Assembly: GCF_019492055.1 (NCBI RefSeq)
Contig: NZ_JAICBX010000002.1
Location: 62,001-126,000 of the forward strand
Source of the DNA: Flavimaribacter sediminis
Lineage (GTDB): Bacteria > Pseudomonadota > Alphaproteobacteria > Rhizobiales > Rhizobiaceae
DNA length: 64,000 bases
Direction: 5' to 3'
The position numbers were made by a program, and so were the translations under genes. Below the pieces are notes generated by a model. It was not told the DNA's origin. It made no database searches and saw only the letters and a program-made list of their open reading frames with translations. This document shows, piece after piece, positions 15,642 to 23,878 of the stretch. Position 1 is the first letter of the stretch, and the number at the start of each line of letters is the position of its first letter.

Positions 15642-16454
15642 ATGAAGAACATCATCGAACTCGACCAGGTCGGGATGGTCTACGAGACCGGAAGCGGCTC
15701 GGTCGAGGCTCTGCGCGACATCAGGCTGACGGTCCGCGAGGGAGAGTTCATCTCCCTCGTCGGCCCCAGCGGATGCGGCAAGTCGACATTGCTGCGGGTG
15801 ACCGCAGGCCTCAGACCCATGACCTCCGGTTCCGTGGTGGTCGACGGCGTATCGGTCACGAAACCGATCCAGAAAGTCGGCATGGTGTTCCAGTCGGCTG
15901 TGCTTTTGAAGTGGCGCAGCATTCTGGACAACGTGTTGTTGCCGGCGGAGCTCGCCGGCCTCAATCCTCGCAAGTATCGCGATCGGGCCCGCGAACTGCT
16001 TGAACTCGTCGGTCTCGGCGATTTCACCAGAAAGAGCCCCAACGAACTTTCCGGAGGCATGCAGCAGCGCGCCGCCCTGTGCCGGGCGCTGCTTCTCGAT
16101 CCTCCGCTGCTGCTGATGGACGAGCCCTTCGGCGCGCTCGACGCCATGACGCGCGACGATATGAACCTCGAACTGCTGCGGGTCTGGGGTGAAACGGGAG
16201 GACAGGAAGGACGCAAGACCATCCTGTTCGTCACCCACTCCATTCCGGAAGCCGTGTTCCTGGCCGACCGCGTCGTGGTAATGTCGCCGCGCCCCGGTCG
16301 CATCGCCGAGATCGTCGATGTCGGCCTGCCGCGTCCGCGTTCCATGGAAACACGCGCGACGCCGGAATTCGGTCAGTACACGCTCGATATCTATGACACG
16401 CTGACCGGCGGCCAGGCGAAGTCGGACGAAACGCCTCGACAGGCAATCGCATGA
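15642..16454 (+). CDS. ABC transporter ATP-binding protein (SsuB/TauB type)
   Basis: Cytoplasmic ATPase subunit, 270 residues. Walker A is GPSGCGKST (41-49), the Q-loop glutamine is in MVFQSAVLL (Q84), the signature is LSGGMQQR (from about residue 136), Walker B plus D-loop is LLLMDEPFGALD (157-168), and the switch His is in FVTHSIPEA. It closes the importer set permease-binding protein-ATPase. Its stop overlaps the start of the enolase-superfamily gene (ATGA at 16451-16454), which ties import and catabolism into one operon. Confidence 0.92.
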   Translation: MKNIIELDQVGMVYETGSGSVEALRDIRLTVREGEFISLVGPSGCGKSTLLRVTAGLRPMTSGSVVVDGVSVTKPIQKVGMVFQSAVLLKWRSILDNVLLPAELAGLNPRKYRDRARELLELVGLGDFTRKSPNELSGGMQQRAALCRALLLDPPLLLMDEPFGALDAMTRDDMNLELLRVWGETGGQEGRKTILFVTHSIPEAVFLADRVVVMSPRPGRIAEIVDVGLPRPRSMETRATPEFGQYTLDIYDTLTGGQAKSDETPRQAIA

Positions 16455-17887
16455 GCGCGCTACGTGTTCGCCTCGTTGGATTCCAAGCTTTCGAGCGTCC
16501 GTATACGCTGCGCATGCCTTTTCGTTTCGGCGTCAAGACCGCAACCCACGGCCGCCAGGCAATCGTTCGGGCGACTGTGCGCCTGGACGACGGCAAGCAG
16601 GGTTTGGGCTATTCCGCGGAAGCGCTTGGCGCCAAATGGTTCGACAAGAACCTGGCGCTCAGCGACGACGACAATCATCACCAGCTTCGCAAGGCGCTGG
16701 AACTCGCAGCCGACACGTATCTTGCGAGCGAATACGCAACGCCTTTCGAAATTTTCGCCGATAATTATGACAGTCACGTCGCCGCATGCGCCCGTCTTGA
16801 CCTCAATCCGCTGATCGCCAGCTACGGCCAGTCGCTGCTCGACCGGGCCATTCTCGACGCCGTCTGCCGATTGACAGGAATAAGTTTCTACGCAGCGATG
16901 CAAGAGAATCTTGCAGGCCTGCGCAATCACGAGATCATTCCCGAACTCGACGGTTTTGAACTTGGCGCGCTGTTCCAGAAGTCCATCCCCGCCGACCGGA
17001 TCGACGTCCGGCACACGATTGGCCTTACTGACCCAATAACCGCGTCCGATCTTGCGGACGACGACCGGGTCAATGACGGACTGCCTGAAACCCTGGAAGA
17101 GGTCGTCGCCTTCTACGGCAATCGCTATTTCAAAATAAAGGTCGGTGGCGACGAGGCGGCGGACCTTGAGCGGTTGACTAAAATCGCGTCGGTGCTCGAT
17201 CGTGGCGACGCCGCCTATTCGGCGACGCTCGATGGCAACGAGCAATACCCGGACGCCGCCAGCATCGCCGCCTTTTATCGCAAGATGAAGGAAACGCCTG
17301 CGCTTGATCGTCTTGTGTCGTCGATCCTGTATGTCGAGCAGCCGATTAATCGAAAGGAAGCCTTCTCAAAATCAGTCGGTCAACTGGCTTCTCTCGTCCC
17401 GGTTATCATCGACGAATCCGACGGCGAACTCTCGGCGTTCAAACAGGCGCGGGATCTCGGCTATTCCGGCGTGTCGTCCAAGGCCTGCAAGGGCATTTAC
17501 AAATCGATGCTCAACCATGCGCGCTGCCGCCTGTGGAACGAGGCTGGCGCAGCCTGTTTCATGTCCGCGGAGGACCTCACCTGCGAGCCGGGCATTTCCA
17601 TTCAACAGGACCTGGCGCTCGTCAACCTCCTGGGCCTCACCCATGTCGAACGCAACGCGCATCACTTTATCGACGGGTTCGGCGGCAGGCCCGACAGAGA
17701 AGCCCGCGCCTTCTTGAACGCCCACCCGGATCTCTACCACAAGCAGGACGGCAAGGTGCGCATCAGGCTCGAAAACGGCGTCTTTTCAATCGCCTCACTC
17801 GGCTGCGCCGGCTTTGCGTCCGCCGCCCTTCCGGACCTGGAAGCAGCCGAGCCGATGCCTCGATCACAATGGAGCGGCACACCATGA
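16451..17887 (+). CDS. Enolase-superfamily protein (mandelate racemase/muconate lactonizing type)
   Basis: Protein of 478 residues, about 100 longer than most MR/MLE enzymes. The barrel carries the expected catalytic set: K228 and K230 in YFKIKVGGD, metal-ligand D261 in LDGNEQYPD, E296 in YVEQPINR, D321/E322 in IIDESDGE, and a further Lys in SSKACKG (K344). The chemistry would be abstraction of an alpha proton from a carboxylate, giving racemisation, cycloisomerisation or dehydration. The DapA-family aldolase in the same operon fits an acid-sugar dehydratase followed by aldol cleavage, but the substrate is unknown. The gene overlaps the ATPase stop and the amidase start. Confidence 0.85.
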   Translation: MSALRVRLVGFQAFERPYTLRMPFRFGVKTATHGRQAIVRATVRLDDGKQGLGYSAEALGAKWFDKNLALSDDDNHHQLRKALELAADTYLASEYATPFEIFADNYDSHVAACARLDLNPLIASYGQSLLDRAILDAVCRLTGISFYAAMQENLAGLRNHEIIPELDGFELGALFQKSIPADRIDVRHTIGLTDPITASDLADDDRVNDGLPETLEEVVAFYGNRYFKIKVGGDEAADLERLTKIASVLDRGDAAYSATLDGNEQYPDAASIAAFYRKMKETPALDRLVSSILYVEQPINRKEAFSKSVGQLASLVPVIIDESDGELSAFKQARDLGYSGVSSKACKGIYKSMLNHARCRLWNEAGAACFMSAEDLTCEPGISIQQDLALVNLLGLTHVERNAHHFIDGFGGRPDREARAFLNAHPDLYHKQDGKVRIRLENGVFSIASLGCAGFASAALPDLEAAEPMPRSQWSGTP

Positions 17888-19308
17888 TTGCGGAATATCG
17901 AAGTCTCGACGCTCTGGCGATCGCGGAACTGGTGCGAAGCGGCGAAGTTTCCGCAAGCGAAGTTCTGGAAACGGCCATCGCTTTGATTGAAGCCTGTAAC
18001 CCGGACCTCAACGCCGTAGTGGAAACCCTCTACGACCAGGCCCGCGAGGCTGCAGCAGGCGCGCTTCCCGACGGACCGTTCACCGGCGCGCCATACGTGC
18101 TGAAGGAACTGGTCGTTTCCTTGCCGGGCGCGCGCACGAGCTTCGGCTCTAAGCTGTTCGCCAACAACCGCCCGCAAATCGAAAGCGAGATCGTCACCCG
18201 GTATCGCAAGGCCGGTCTTGTATTCGCCGGCAAGACCAACACCTCGGAATTCGGACTGCAACCGGTGACGGAGCCGCATCTTTTCGGACCGACGCTCAAT
18301 CCCTGGAACAGGGACCGGTCGCCCGGCGGTTCAAGCGGCGGTTCGGCCGCCCTGGTCGCTACGGGCGCCTTGCCGATGGGACACGCGACAGACGGCGGCG
18401 GATCAATCCGCATCCCCGCGTCCTGCTGCGGACTGTTCGGCATGAAGCCGACCCGCGCGCGCATAACCGCCGGCCCCGAGGGCGGCGAGGGTCTGGCCGG
18501 TTTCGCCAACCAGCATGCGGTGACCTGGTCGGTGCGCGACAGCGCGGCCTTGCTCGACGCGACGCAGGGACCGCTTCCGGGCGATCCCTATTTCGCATGC
18601 CCTCCCACACTGAGCTATCTCGAACAGGCGCGACGCGACCCCGGTCAGCTGAGAATTGCCTATTCGACACAGGCGCCCAACCGGACCGCCATTGATGCAG
18701 ACTGCGTTCGCGCCACCGAGGAAGCCGCGCGACTTTGCGAAAGTCTCGGACACATCGTGGAAGAGGCCGAGCCGGAATTCGACGTCAAAGACGTCGCGGA
18801 CGGCTTCGGCACGGTCTTCCAGGCGAATACAGCCGCAAATGTCGCGCGAGCCACCGGCGGCGGATTGCCGGAAGACGGCATGGTCGAACCGATGACCCGC
18901 GCAATCGCGGAACGCGGCATGGCGATGAGCGCGCCGCTCTATATCCAGAGCCTTCAGGCGCTGCACCGCGAAACGCGACGCATCGCGCAATTCTTCACCC
19001 GCTACGATGTCTGGCTGACCCCGACGCTCGCCACGCCCCCGCCGCCGATCGGCAAATACCGGACGGACAGCGACAATGTTGATGAATGGCTGGCCGAACT
19101 GATGGGCTTTATCCCTTTCACCTATCTCTTCAATGTCACCGGACAACCGGCCATGTCGGTTCCCCTCGGCCAGTCGACCGACGGCATGCCTATCGGCTGC
19201 CACTTTGCCGGCCGCTACGGAGAGGAAGGCCTCCTCTATGCGCTTGCCGGTCAGATCGAGCGCGCGCAGCCCTGGTTCGGGAAACGACCCGAAGCCTATC
19301 CGCTGTAG
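17884..19308 (+). CDS. Amidase (amidase signature family)
   Basis: Amide hydrolase of 474 residues. The Ser-cisSer-Lys triad is readable: K74 in YVLKELVVS, cis-Ser S150 in the GGSSGGS motif, and nucleophile S174 in TDGGGSIRIPAS. The chosen ATG at 17884 overlaps the preceding TGA (ATGA) and has GGAG nine bases upstream; the frame is open much farther back but only as a shadow of the enolase gene. It is the last gene of the operon. It probably releases ammonia or an amine from the imported compound or an intermediate. Related enzymes hydrolyse aliphatic amides, allophanate, or glutamyl-tRNA; the absence of gatB/gatC argues against the last. Confidence 0.88.
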   Translation: MIAEYRSLDALAIAELVRSGEVSASEVLETAIALIEACNPDLNAVVETLYDQAREAAAGALPDGPFTGAPYVLKELVVSLPGARTSFGSKLFANNRPQIESEIVTRYRKAGLVFAGKTNTSEFGLQPVTEPHLFGPTLNPWNRDRSPGGSSGGSAALVATGALPMGHATDGGGSIRIPASCCGLFGMKPTRARITAGPEGGEGLAGFANQHAVTWSVRDSAALLDATQGPLPGDPYFACPPTLSYLEQARRDPGQLRIAYSTQAPNRTAIDADCVRATEEAARLCESLGHIVEEAEPEFDVKDVADGFGTVFQANTAANVARATGGGLPEDGMVEPMTRAIAERGMAMSAPLYIQSLQALHRETRRIAQFFTRYDVWLTPTLATPPPPIGKYRTDSDNVDEWLAELMGFIPFTYLFNVTGQPAMSVPLGQSTDGMPIGCHFAGRYGEEGLLYALAGQIERAQPWFGKRPEAYPL

Positions 19309-19372
19309 GCGGTCTCATCCACGGTTCTTCGTCTTTCAATCACCTTGCATCTCTTGGTGGCGCCATTTGCGA

Positions 19373-19409
19373 TTGACCATTTCTGATTGGATTGTATATT
19401 CGTAAATAC
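19373..19409 (+). promoter_or_regulatory. Sigma70-like promoter with overlapping MarR-type palindrome
   Basis: TTGACC (19373-19378), a 16-bp spacer and TATATT (19395-19400) make a near-consensus housekeeping promoter. An imperfect palindrome GTATATTCGTAAATAC (19394-19409) covers the -10 box, the usual place for a MarR-type repressor to block RNA polymerase. It lies 50-90 bp before the crotonase start. Confidence 0.55.
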
Positions 19410-19459
19410 TTTCCTGGGAAACAATCAACAATATCCCGGGCAATCGGGAGGACGGCGCG

Positions 19460-20251
19460 GTGGCTTCTTCGACAGGCCATGTCACCTACGAGATCGACGG
19501 CGACGTCGCGCTCCTTGGGCTGAACAGGCCCGAGAAGCGAAACGCCATAAGCGACGCCTTCGTGATCGAAATCGGCGAGGCAGTCGCGCGTGCCGGCAAG
19601 GAAGCGAAAGCCGGCGTCCTGTTCGGTCACGGCGATCATTTCTGCGCCGGACTCGATCTGGCGGAACACGTCTCCAAGACCGCGGCGGAGGGCGTCCAGG
19701 GATCGCGCCGCTGGCATGCCATTTTCGCGACGATCGAACACGGCGCCATTCCATGGATTTCCGCGCTGCACGGGGCTGTTGTCGGCGGAGGACTTGAACT
19801 TGCAGCCTCCACCCATATCCGCGTCGCCGAAAAGAGCGCTTTCTTTGCTCTGCCCGAAGGCCAGCGCGGCATTTTTGTCGGCGGGGGCGGCTCGGTGCGG
19901 GCAGCGCGTCTGATGGGGCTTGCCCGGATGACCGACATGATGCTGACCGGACGCGTCGTTTCCGCCGAACAGGCGGAAAAATGGAACCTCCTGCAATATC
20001 TGGTCGGTCCCGGCGAGGCGCGGGAAAAGGCGGTCGCGCTTGCCCGGCAAGCCGCGTCCAACGCCAGCCTCTCCAACTACGCGATCATTCACGCCCTGCC
20101 CCGGATCCAGGACATGGCGGAGTCCGATGGCCTCTTCGTCGAATCGCTGATGGCGTCGCTCACGGCCACCAACCCGGAAGCAGAACAAAGACTGCGCGAA
20201 TTCCTGGAAAAGAGAGCCAAGAGGCTCGCAATCCCGGACAGGGATTCCTGA
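19460..20251 (+). CDS. Crotonase/enoyl-CoA hydratase-family protein
   Basis: 263-residue crotonase-fold enzyme acting on an acyl-CoA thioester. The oxyanion-hole segments are HFCAGLDLAEH and ALHGAVVGGGLELAA. The usual hydratase glutamates (at about 144 and 164 in rat enoyl-CoA hydratase) are not clearly both present (FALPEGQRGIFVGGGGSVR has one), so it may be an isomerase, lyase or aryl-CoA-specific member. Start is GTG 19460, with GGGAGG eight bases upstream. It is coupled to the MarR gene by a one-base overlap and followed by a TRAP transporter, suggesting uptake of a carboxylic acid that is degraded as a CoA ester. Confidence 0.87.
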   Translation: MASSTGHVTYEIDGDVALLGLNRPEKRNAISDAFVIEIGEAVARAGKEAKAGVLFGHGDHFCAGLDLAEHVSKTAAEGVQGSRRWHAIFATIEHGAIPWISALHGAVVGGGLELAASTHIRVAEKSAFFALPEGQRGIFVGGGGSVRAARLMGLARMTDMMLTGRVVSAEQAEKWNLLQYLVGPGEAREKAVALARQAASNASLSNYAIIHALPRIQDMAESDGLFVESLMASLTATNPEAEQRLREFLEKRAKRLAIPDRDS

Positions 20252-20742
20252 TGCAACTGGCGATGACACGACAGGACGATCAGGCGAATGTCGAGCTCGG
20301 CGAGTTGAACGACCTGCTCGGATTTCTTGTCCGCATCGCCCAGATTCAGACATTCGACCAGTTTTTCGAAGCGTTCGACATGCAGGACCTGCGCCCCGGC
20401 GAAGTCTCCAGCCTGCTTGTTATCGGCCATAACCCTTGCATTCGGCAGGGCCTTCTTGCGCAGACGCTACGCATCAAGCCGGCGCAGATGAGCAAGCTCA
20501 TTCGAAGCCTCGACAAGCGCCGCCTTGTCGAAAGGATCATACCGGAAGATGATCGCCGGTCGGTTGAACTGCGCCTGACCCGGAAGGGGGAAAGCGTGCT
20601 TGACCATTACCGGCCAATGCTCAACGCGCTGGACCCTGTGCAGCGCGGAAAATTGTCGGAGGACGAAAACCGGCTGCTGAAAAGCCTGCTGCGCAAGCTT
20701 GTCGGCCTCGAACCCGGTCGGGAGGAGCGCAAGCAGGACTGA
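20251..20742 (+). CDS. MarR-family transcriptional regulator
   Basis: 163-residue winged-helix regulator. DNA-binding region: RIKPAQMSKLIRSLDKRRLVERI followed by the wing DDRRSVELRLTRKGE, the MarR hallmark. The ATG at 20251 shares one base with the crotonase stop (TGATG); in-frame sequence upstream is shadow. The likely operator is the palindrome over the crotonase promoter (19394-19409). MarR proteins next to CoA-pathway genes often respond to the aryl- or acyl-CoA ester; that is inference here. Confidence 0.88.
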   Translation: MQLAMTRQDDQANVELGELNDLLGFLVRIAQIQTFDQFFEAFDMQDLRPGEVSSLLVIGHNPCIRQGLLAQTLRIKPAQMSKLIRSLDKRRLVERIIPEDDRRSVELRLTRKGESVLDHYRPMLNALDPVQRGKLSEDENRLLKSLLRKLVGLEPGREERKQD

Positions 20743-20864
20743 TTTCTGGTCCGGGCGAACGCCGCCACAAAGAATTCGGAGCGGGGCTACGGCGCATATC
20801 CCGTATCCGTAGGAGGAAAGGCATTCCGCCACACTCCGCATTTCAACGCGCCAGGGAGGAATTT

Positions 20865-21989
20865 ATGAATAGACTGCTTACAGCATTCGTCGCGGCTGCA
20901 GCCGTTCTGGCAACCGGCGCGAGCCTTGCGGAAGCAAGGGAATTGCGCGTTGGCCCCGCCGCCCCGCCGGCCCACCCGGCCAACAGCCATCTATACCAGA
21001 AGCTCGTCGAATACCTGCCGGAAGAATCCGGCGGCGCACTGACCGCGAAGATATTCGGACCGGAGGTTGTCAGCCTGCCGCAGGTCAAGGACGCGCTCCA
21101 GTCTCAGGTCATCGAAATCGGCAATCTTCTGCCGCTCTATTTTCCGGCCGAACTGCCCAATATGGCGATGGCCGGCGAAATGGCGCTCAGCGGCCGCGAG
21201 CCGCATGTCATGGGCGCCGCAGTGACGGAATTCATCGTCAGCTGCCCCGCCTGCATTGAAGAGATGAAGGGCCTTGGCGTCGTCTATCTCGGCTCCGGTT
21301 CTTCCGGCGCCTACCATGTCCTGTCCACCAAACCGGTCAACACGGCCGAAGACCTGAAAGGCCTGCGCCTGCGCTCGGGCGGCGCGCCCTTCTCGCGCTG
21401 GGCCGAACATTTCGGCGCCGTGCCGGTCTCGCTGCCGGTAGGCGACACCTTCGAATCGATCAGTCAGGGCACGATCGACGGATCGATCGCGTCTCTGGGC
21501 GACCTGCTGTCCTTTCGTCTGGTCGAACTGGTGAAATCGATCAACATGGTTGTGGTCGGAACATACCACGCCACGTCAAACTTCACAGTCGCGGAACAGA
21601 CCTGGGGAAGCCTCAGCGTAGACGAGAGGAAAGCGCTCGCCCGGGCGGCGAACCGCGCCAATGCCGACTTCACCCAGCGCTGGGGTTACGAAATCGGCAA
21701 GGAAGCGGAAGCCGCGGCGAACGAAGCAGGCATCGAATTCGTCGCTCCGGACGCAGGCCTGACTGAAGCCGCAGAAGCCTATGCGCAGGAAGATCAGTCC
21801 ATAGCGGCGGAGCTTTCCAGGGACCGCTTCAACATGGACGACGCCGACCAGCGGGTCGCGCGCTTCCTCGAGCTGGTCGAAAAGTGGACGGCGATTGTCG
21901 AAGAGACCGGTCCGGACGCGAACGCCATAGCCGCCAAGGTCCAGGAAGAAGTCTGGGACAAGGTGGATTTCTCGACCTACGGTCTGTGA
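20865..21989 (+). CDS. TRAP transporter substrate-binding protein (DctP family)
   Basis: Periplasmic binding protein, 374 residues, signal peptide MNRLLTAFVAAAAVLATGASLAEA. TRAP landmarks include the early PPAHPANSHLYQKLVEYLPEE segment, SLPQVKDALQSQVIEIGNL, KGLRLRSGG with the carboxylate-binding Arg in the GLRLR block, and the ESISQGTIDGS motif. GGGAGG stands five bases before the ATG. A strong stem-loop follows the stop. Its ligand is probably a carboxylate; the crotonase and MarR genes just upstream suggest one degraded via a CoA thioester. Confidence 0.9.
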   Translation: MNRLLTAFVAAAAVLATGASLAEARELRVGPAAPPAHPANSHLYQKLVEYLPEESGGALTAKIFGPEVVSLPQVKDALQSQVIEIGNLLPLYFPAELPNMAMAGEMALSGREPHVMGAAVTEFIVSCPACIEEMKGLGVVYLGSGSSGAYHVLSTKPVNTAEDLKGLRLRSGGAPFSRWAEHFGAVPVSLPVGDTFESISQGTIDGSIASLGDLLSFRLVELVKSINMVVVGTYHATSNFTVAEQTWGSLSVDERKALARAANRANADFTQRWGYEIGKEAEAAANEAGIEFVAPDAGLTEAAEAYAQEDQSIAAELSRDRFNMDDADQRVARFLELVEKWTAIVEETGPDANAIAAKVQEEVWDKVDFSTYGL

Positions 21990-21998
21990 TTTCCAATG

Positions 21999-22021
21999 CC
22001 GGCGCGCGAACTGCGCGCCGG
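21999..22021 (+). terminator. Intercistronic stem-loop after TRAP binding-protein gene
   Basis: CCGGCGCGC (21999-22007) pairs perfectly with GCGCGCCGG (22013-22021) around a 5-nt loop, 10 bp after the dctP stop and 27 bp before the next gene. No long T-run follows, so it more likely causes partial termination or 3'-end protection, letting the binding protein be made in excess over the permease. Confidence 0.6.
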
Positions 22022-22047
22022 TCGTCACTCCTTTCTGTAGGACGACC

Positions 22048-22563
22048 ATGCAGAGACTATCCGACATCATTGAACGCATTGTCCGGCTTCTGGCGCTGTT
22101 GGGCGCCCTCGGCGTTATCGCCATGATGCTGCATGTCGCGCTTGACGTGACGATGCGCGGCCTCTTTGGCGCGCCGATACCGGCAACGGTCGAAATCGTT
22201 TCGCACTATTACATGGTGTTCATCGCGTTTCTGCCGCTTGCCTGGGTCGAGCGGAGAAATGGCATGGTCTCGGTAGAAGTTCTCGAAGGGCTTCTTCCCG
22301 CACCGCTTCTGCGTGTCTCCGACCTGCTGGTCGCCATTCTGGTCACAGCCATTTACGCCACCATCGCCATCATCACCTGGAAGACGGCGATGACGAACTT
22401 CAATTCAGGCTCTTTCGTCATTGTTCTGAATTATCGGATTCCGACGTGGCCGACCTATTTCCTGCCGCCGGCGGGATTCGGCCTCGCCGCCTTCGTGACG
22501 GCGTGGCGCGCATTCGAAACCCTGCTAGGCGCAGTGCGGCCGGAGCAAGTTCATGAGTCTTGA
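22048..22563 (+). CDS. TRAP transporter small permease (DctQ family)
   Basis: 171-residue inner-membrane protein with four predicted transmembrane helices. DctQ features are the LGVIAMMLHVALDVTMRGLFGAPIP-like first helix, HYYMVFIAFLPLAWVERRNGMVSVEV between helices two and three, and PTWPTYFLPPAGF near the end. Overlaps the large permease gene by 11 bp, so both subunits are coupled. Confidence 0.9.
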   Translation: MQRLSDIIERIVRLLALLGALGVIAMMLHVALDVTMRGLFGAPIPATVEIVSHYYMVFIAFLPLAWVERRNGMVSVEVLEGLLPAPLLRVSDLLVAILVTAIYATIAIITWKTAMTNFNSGSFVIVLNYRIPTWPTYFLPPAGFGLAAFVTAWRAFETLLGAVRPEQVHES

Positions 22564-23857
22564 GGTCGGTTTCTATGGCATCGCAGCACTGCTGTTGCTG
22601 TTGCTCTTGCGGGTGCCGGTCGCCATCGCGCTGATGACCGTCTCCTTCGGCGGCATCGCGGTGCTGCTGGGCGTAACGCCGGCGCTCGGAATTCTGCAGA
22701 ACACGCCTTACAGTTTCGTTTCGAGCTGGACGCTGAGCGCTGTTCCGATGTTCCTCCTCATGGGGTTCGTCGCCTTTCATGCGGGTTTGACCGGCGGACT
22801 TTTCGAGGCGGCGAAGGTGCTGCTGAAACGCATTCCCGGCGGCCTCGCCATTTCCTCGATCTTCGCCTGTTCCGGCTTTGCGGCCGTCAGCGGGTCAAGC
22901 CTCGCCTGCGCCGCCGCCATGGGCAGGATCGCTATTCCCGAAATGGTGAAAGCAGGTTACCGGCCGAGCTTCGCCTGCGGTTCGATAGCCGCCGGCGGCA
23001 CGATCGGCGCGCTCATCCCGCCTTCGATCCTGATGATCGTCTACGGCGTTTTCGCAGAAACCTCCATCACCCAGGTTTTCATGGGTGGGATCGCCATCGG
23101 CGTCCTGACGGCGATCGGCTATTCAATCGTGGTTCTTCTGACCTGCTGGCTGCGCCCGGACATTGTGCCGCGGGCAACCATCGGCTCGGAGGAAACCAGC
23201 CTCCGCAATGCGATCGTCGGCGTCTGGCCGGCGCTTGTGCTGATCCTTATTGTTTTCGGCGGATTGTTTTCCGGTATATTCACGGCAACGGAAGGCGGCG
23301 CCGTCGGGGCGCTCGGCGCTATCGTCATCTCCGCCGTCACCGGAAGGCTGACGCGCAAGGTCGCCTACGATTCCCTGCTTGAAACACTGATGACGGCGGC
23401 GTCGCTGTTCATCATCGGCATCGGCGCCGCCATGTTCACCCGGTTCCTCGGCATCACGGGCCTTTCCAGCTTCATCGCCTCCACCGTCGGCGGATCGGAT
23501 ATCGGCTATTTCCAGATGATGCTGATCATCGTCGTGATCTATTTCATCCTTGGCATGTTCATGGAGCCGTTCGGCGCGCTGCTCATCACCCTGCCGGTCT
23601 TCCTTCCCCTGCTTGAAGCCGCCGATGTCAGCCTGATCTGGTTCGGCGTGCTGGTGGTGAAGCTGCTGGAGATCGGCATGATCACACCGCCCGTCGGCCT
23701 GAACGTCTTCGTAATCCGAAACGTGGCCAGCGACTATGCTTCGGTGACGCAGATTTTCCGGGGCGTAACGACGTTTCTGCTCGCTGATTTCGTGGTCGTT
23801 GCAATTGCGATCATCTTTCCGCAGATCGTCATGCTGCTTCCGAACGCCCTGAAATAG
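22553..23857 (+). CDS. TRAP transporter large permease (DctM family)
   Basis: 434-residue polytopic membrane protein that forms the Na+-driven transport channel with DctQ. Typical blocks are LLLRVPVAIALM, the FLLMGFVAFHAGL segment, GSSLACAAAMGRIAIPEM, GGTIGALIPPSILMIVYGV, and TPPVGLNVFVI near the C-terminus. It ends 21 bp before the stop of the convergent cyclase gene; no clear terminator lies between them. Confidence 0.93.
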   Translation: MSLEVGFYGIAALLLLLLLRVPVAIALMTVSFGGIAVLLGVTPALGILQNTPYSFVSSWTLSAVPMFLLMGFVAFHAGLTGGLFEAAKVLLKRIPGGLAISSIFACSGFAAVSGSSLACAAAMGRIAIPEMVKAGYRPSFACGSIAAGGTIGALIPPSILMIVYGVFAETSITQVFMGGIAIGVLTAIGYSIVVLLTCWLRPDIVPRATIGSEETSLRNAIVGVWPALVLILIVFGGLFSGIFTATEGGAVGALGAIVISAVTGRLTRKVAYDSLLETLMTAASLFIIGIGAAMFTRFLGITGLSSFIASTVGGSDIGYFQMMLIIVVIYFILGMFMEPFGALLITLPVFLPLLEAADVSLIWFGVLVVKLLEIGMITPPVGLNVFVIRNVASDYASVTQIFRGVTTFLLADFVVVAIAIIFPQIVMLLPNALK

Positions 23858-23878
23858 GGATTGGCTGCTTTCTGCCGC

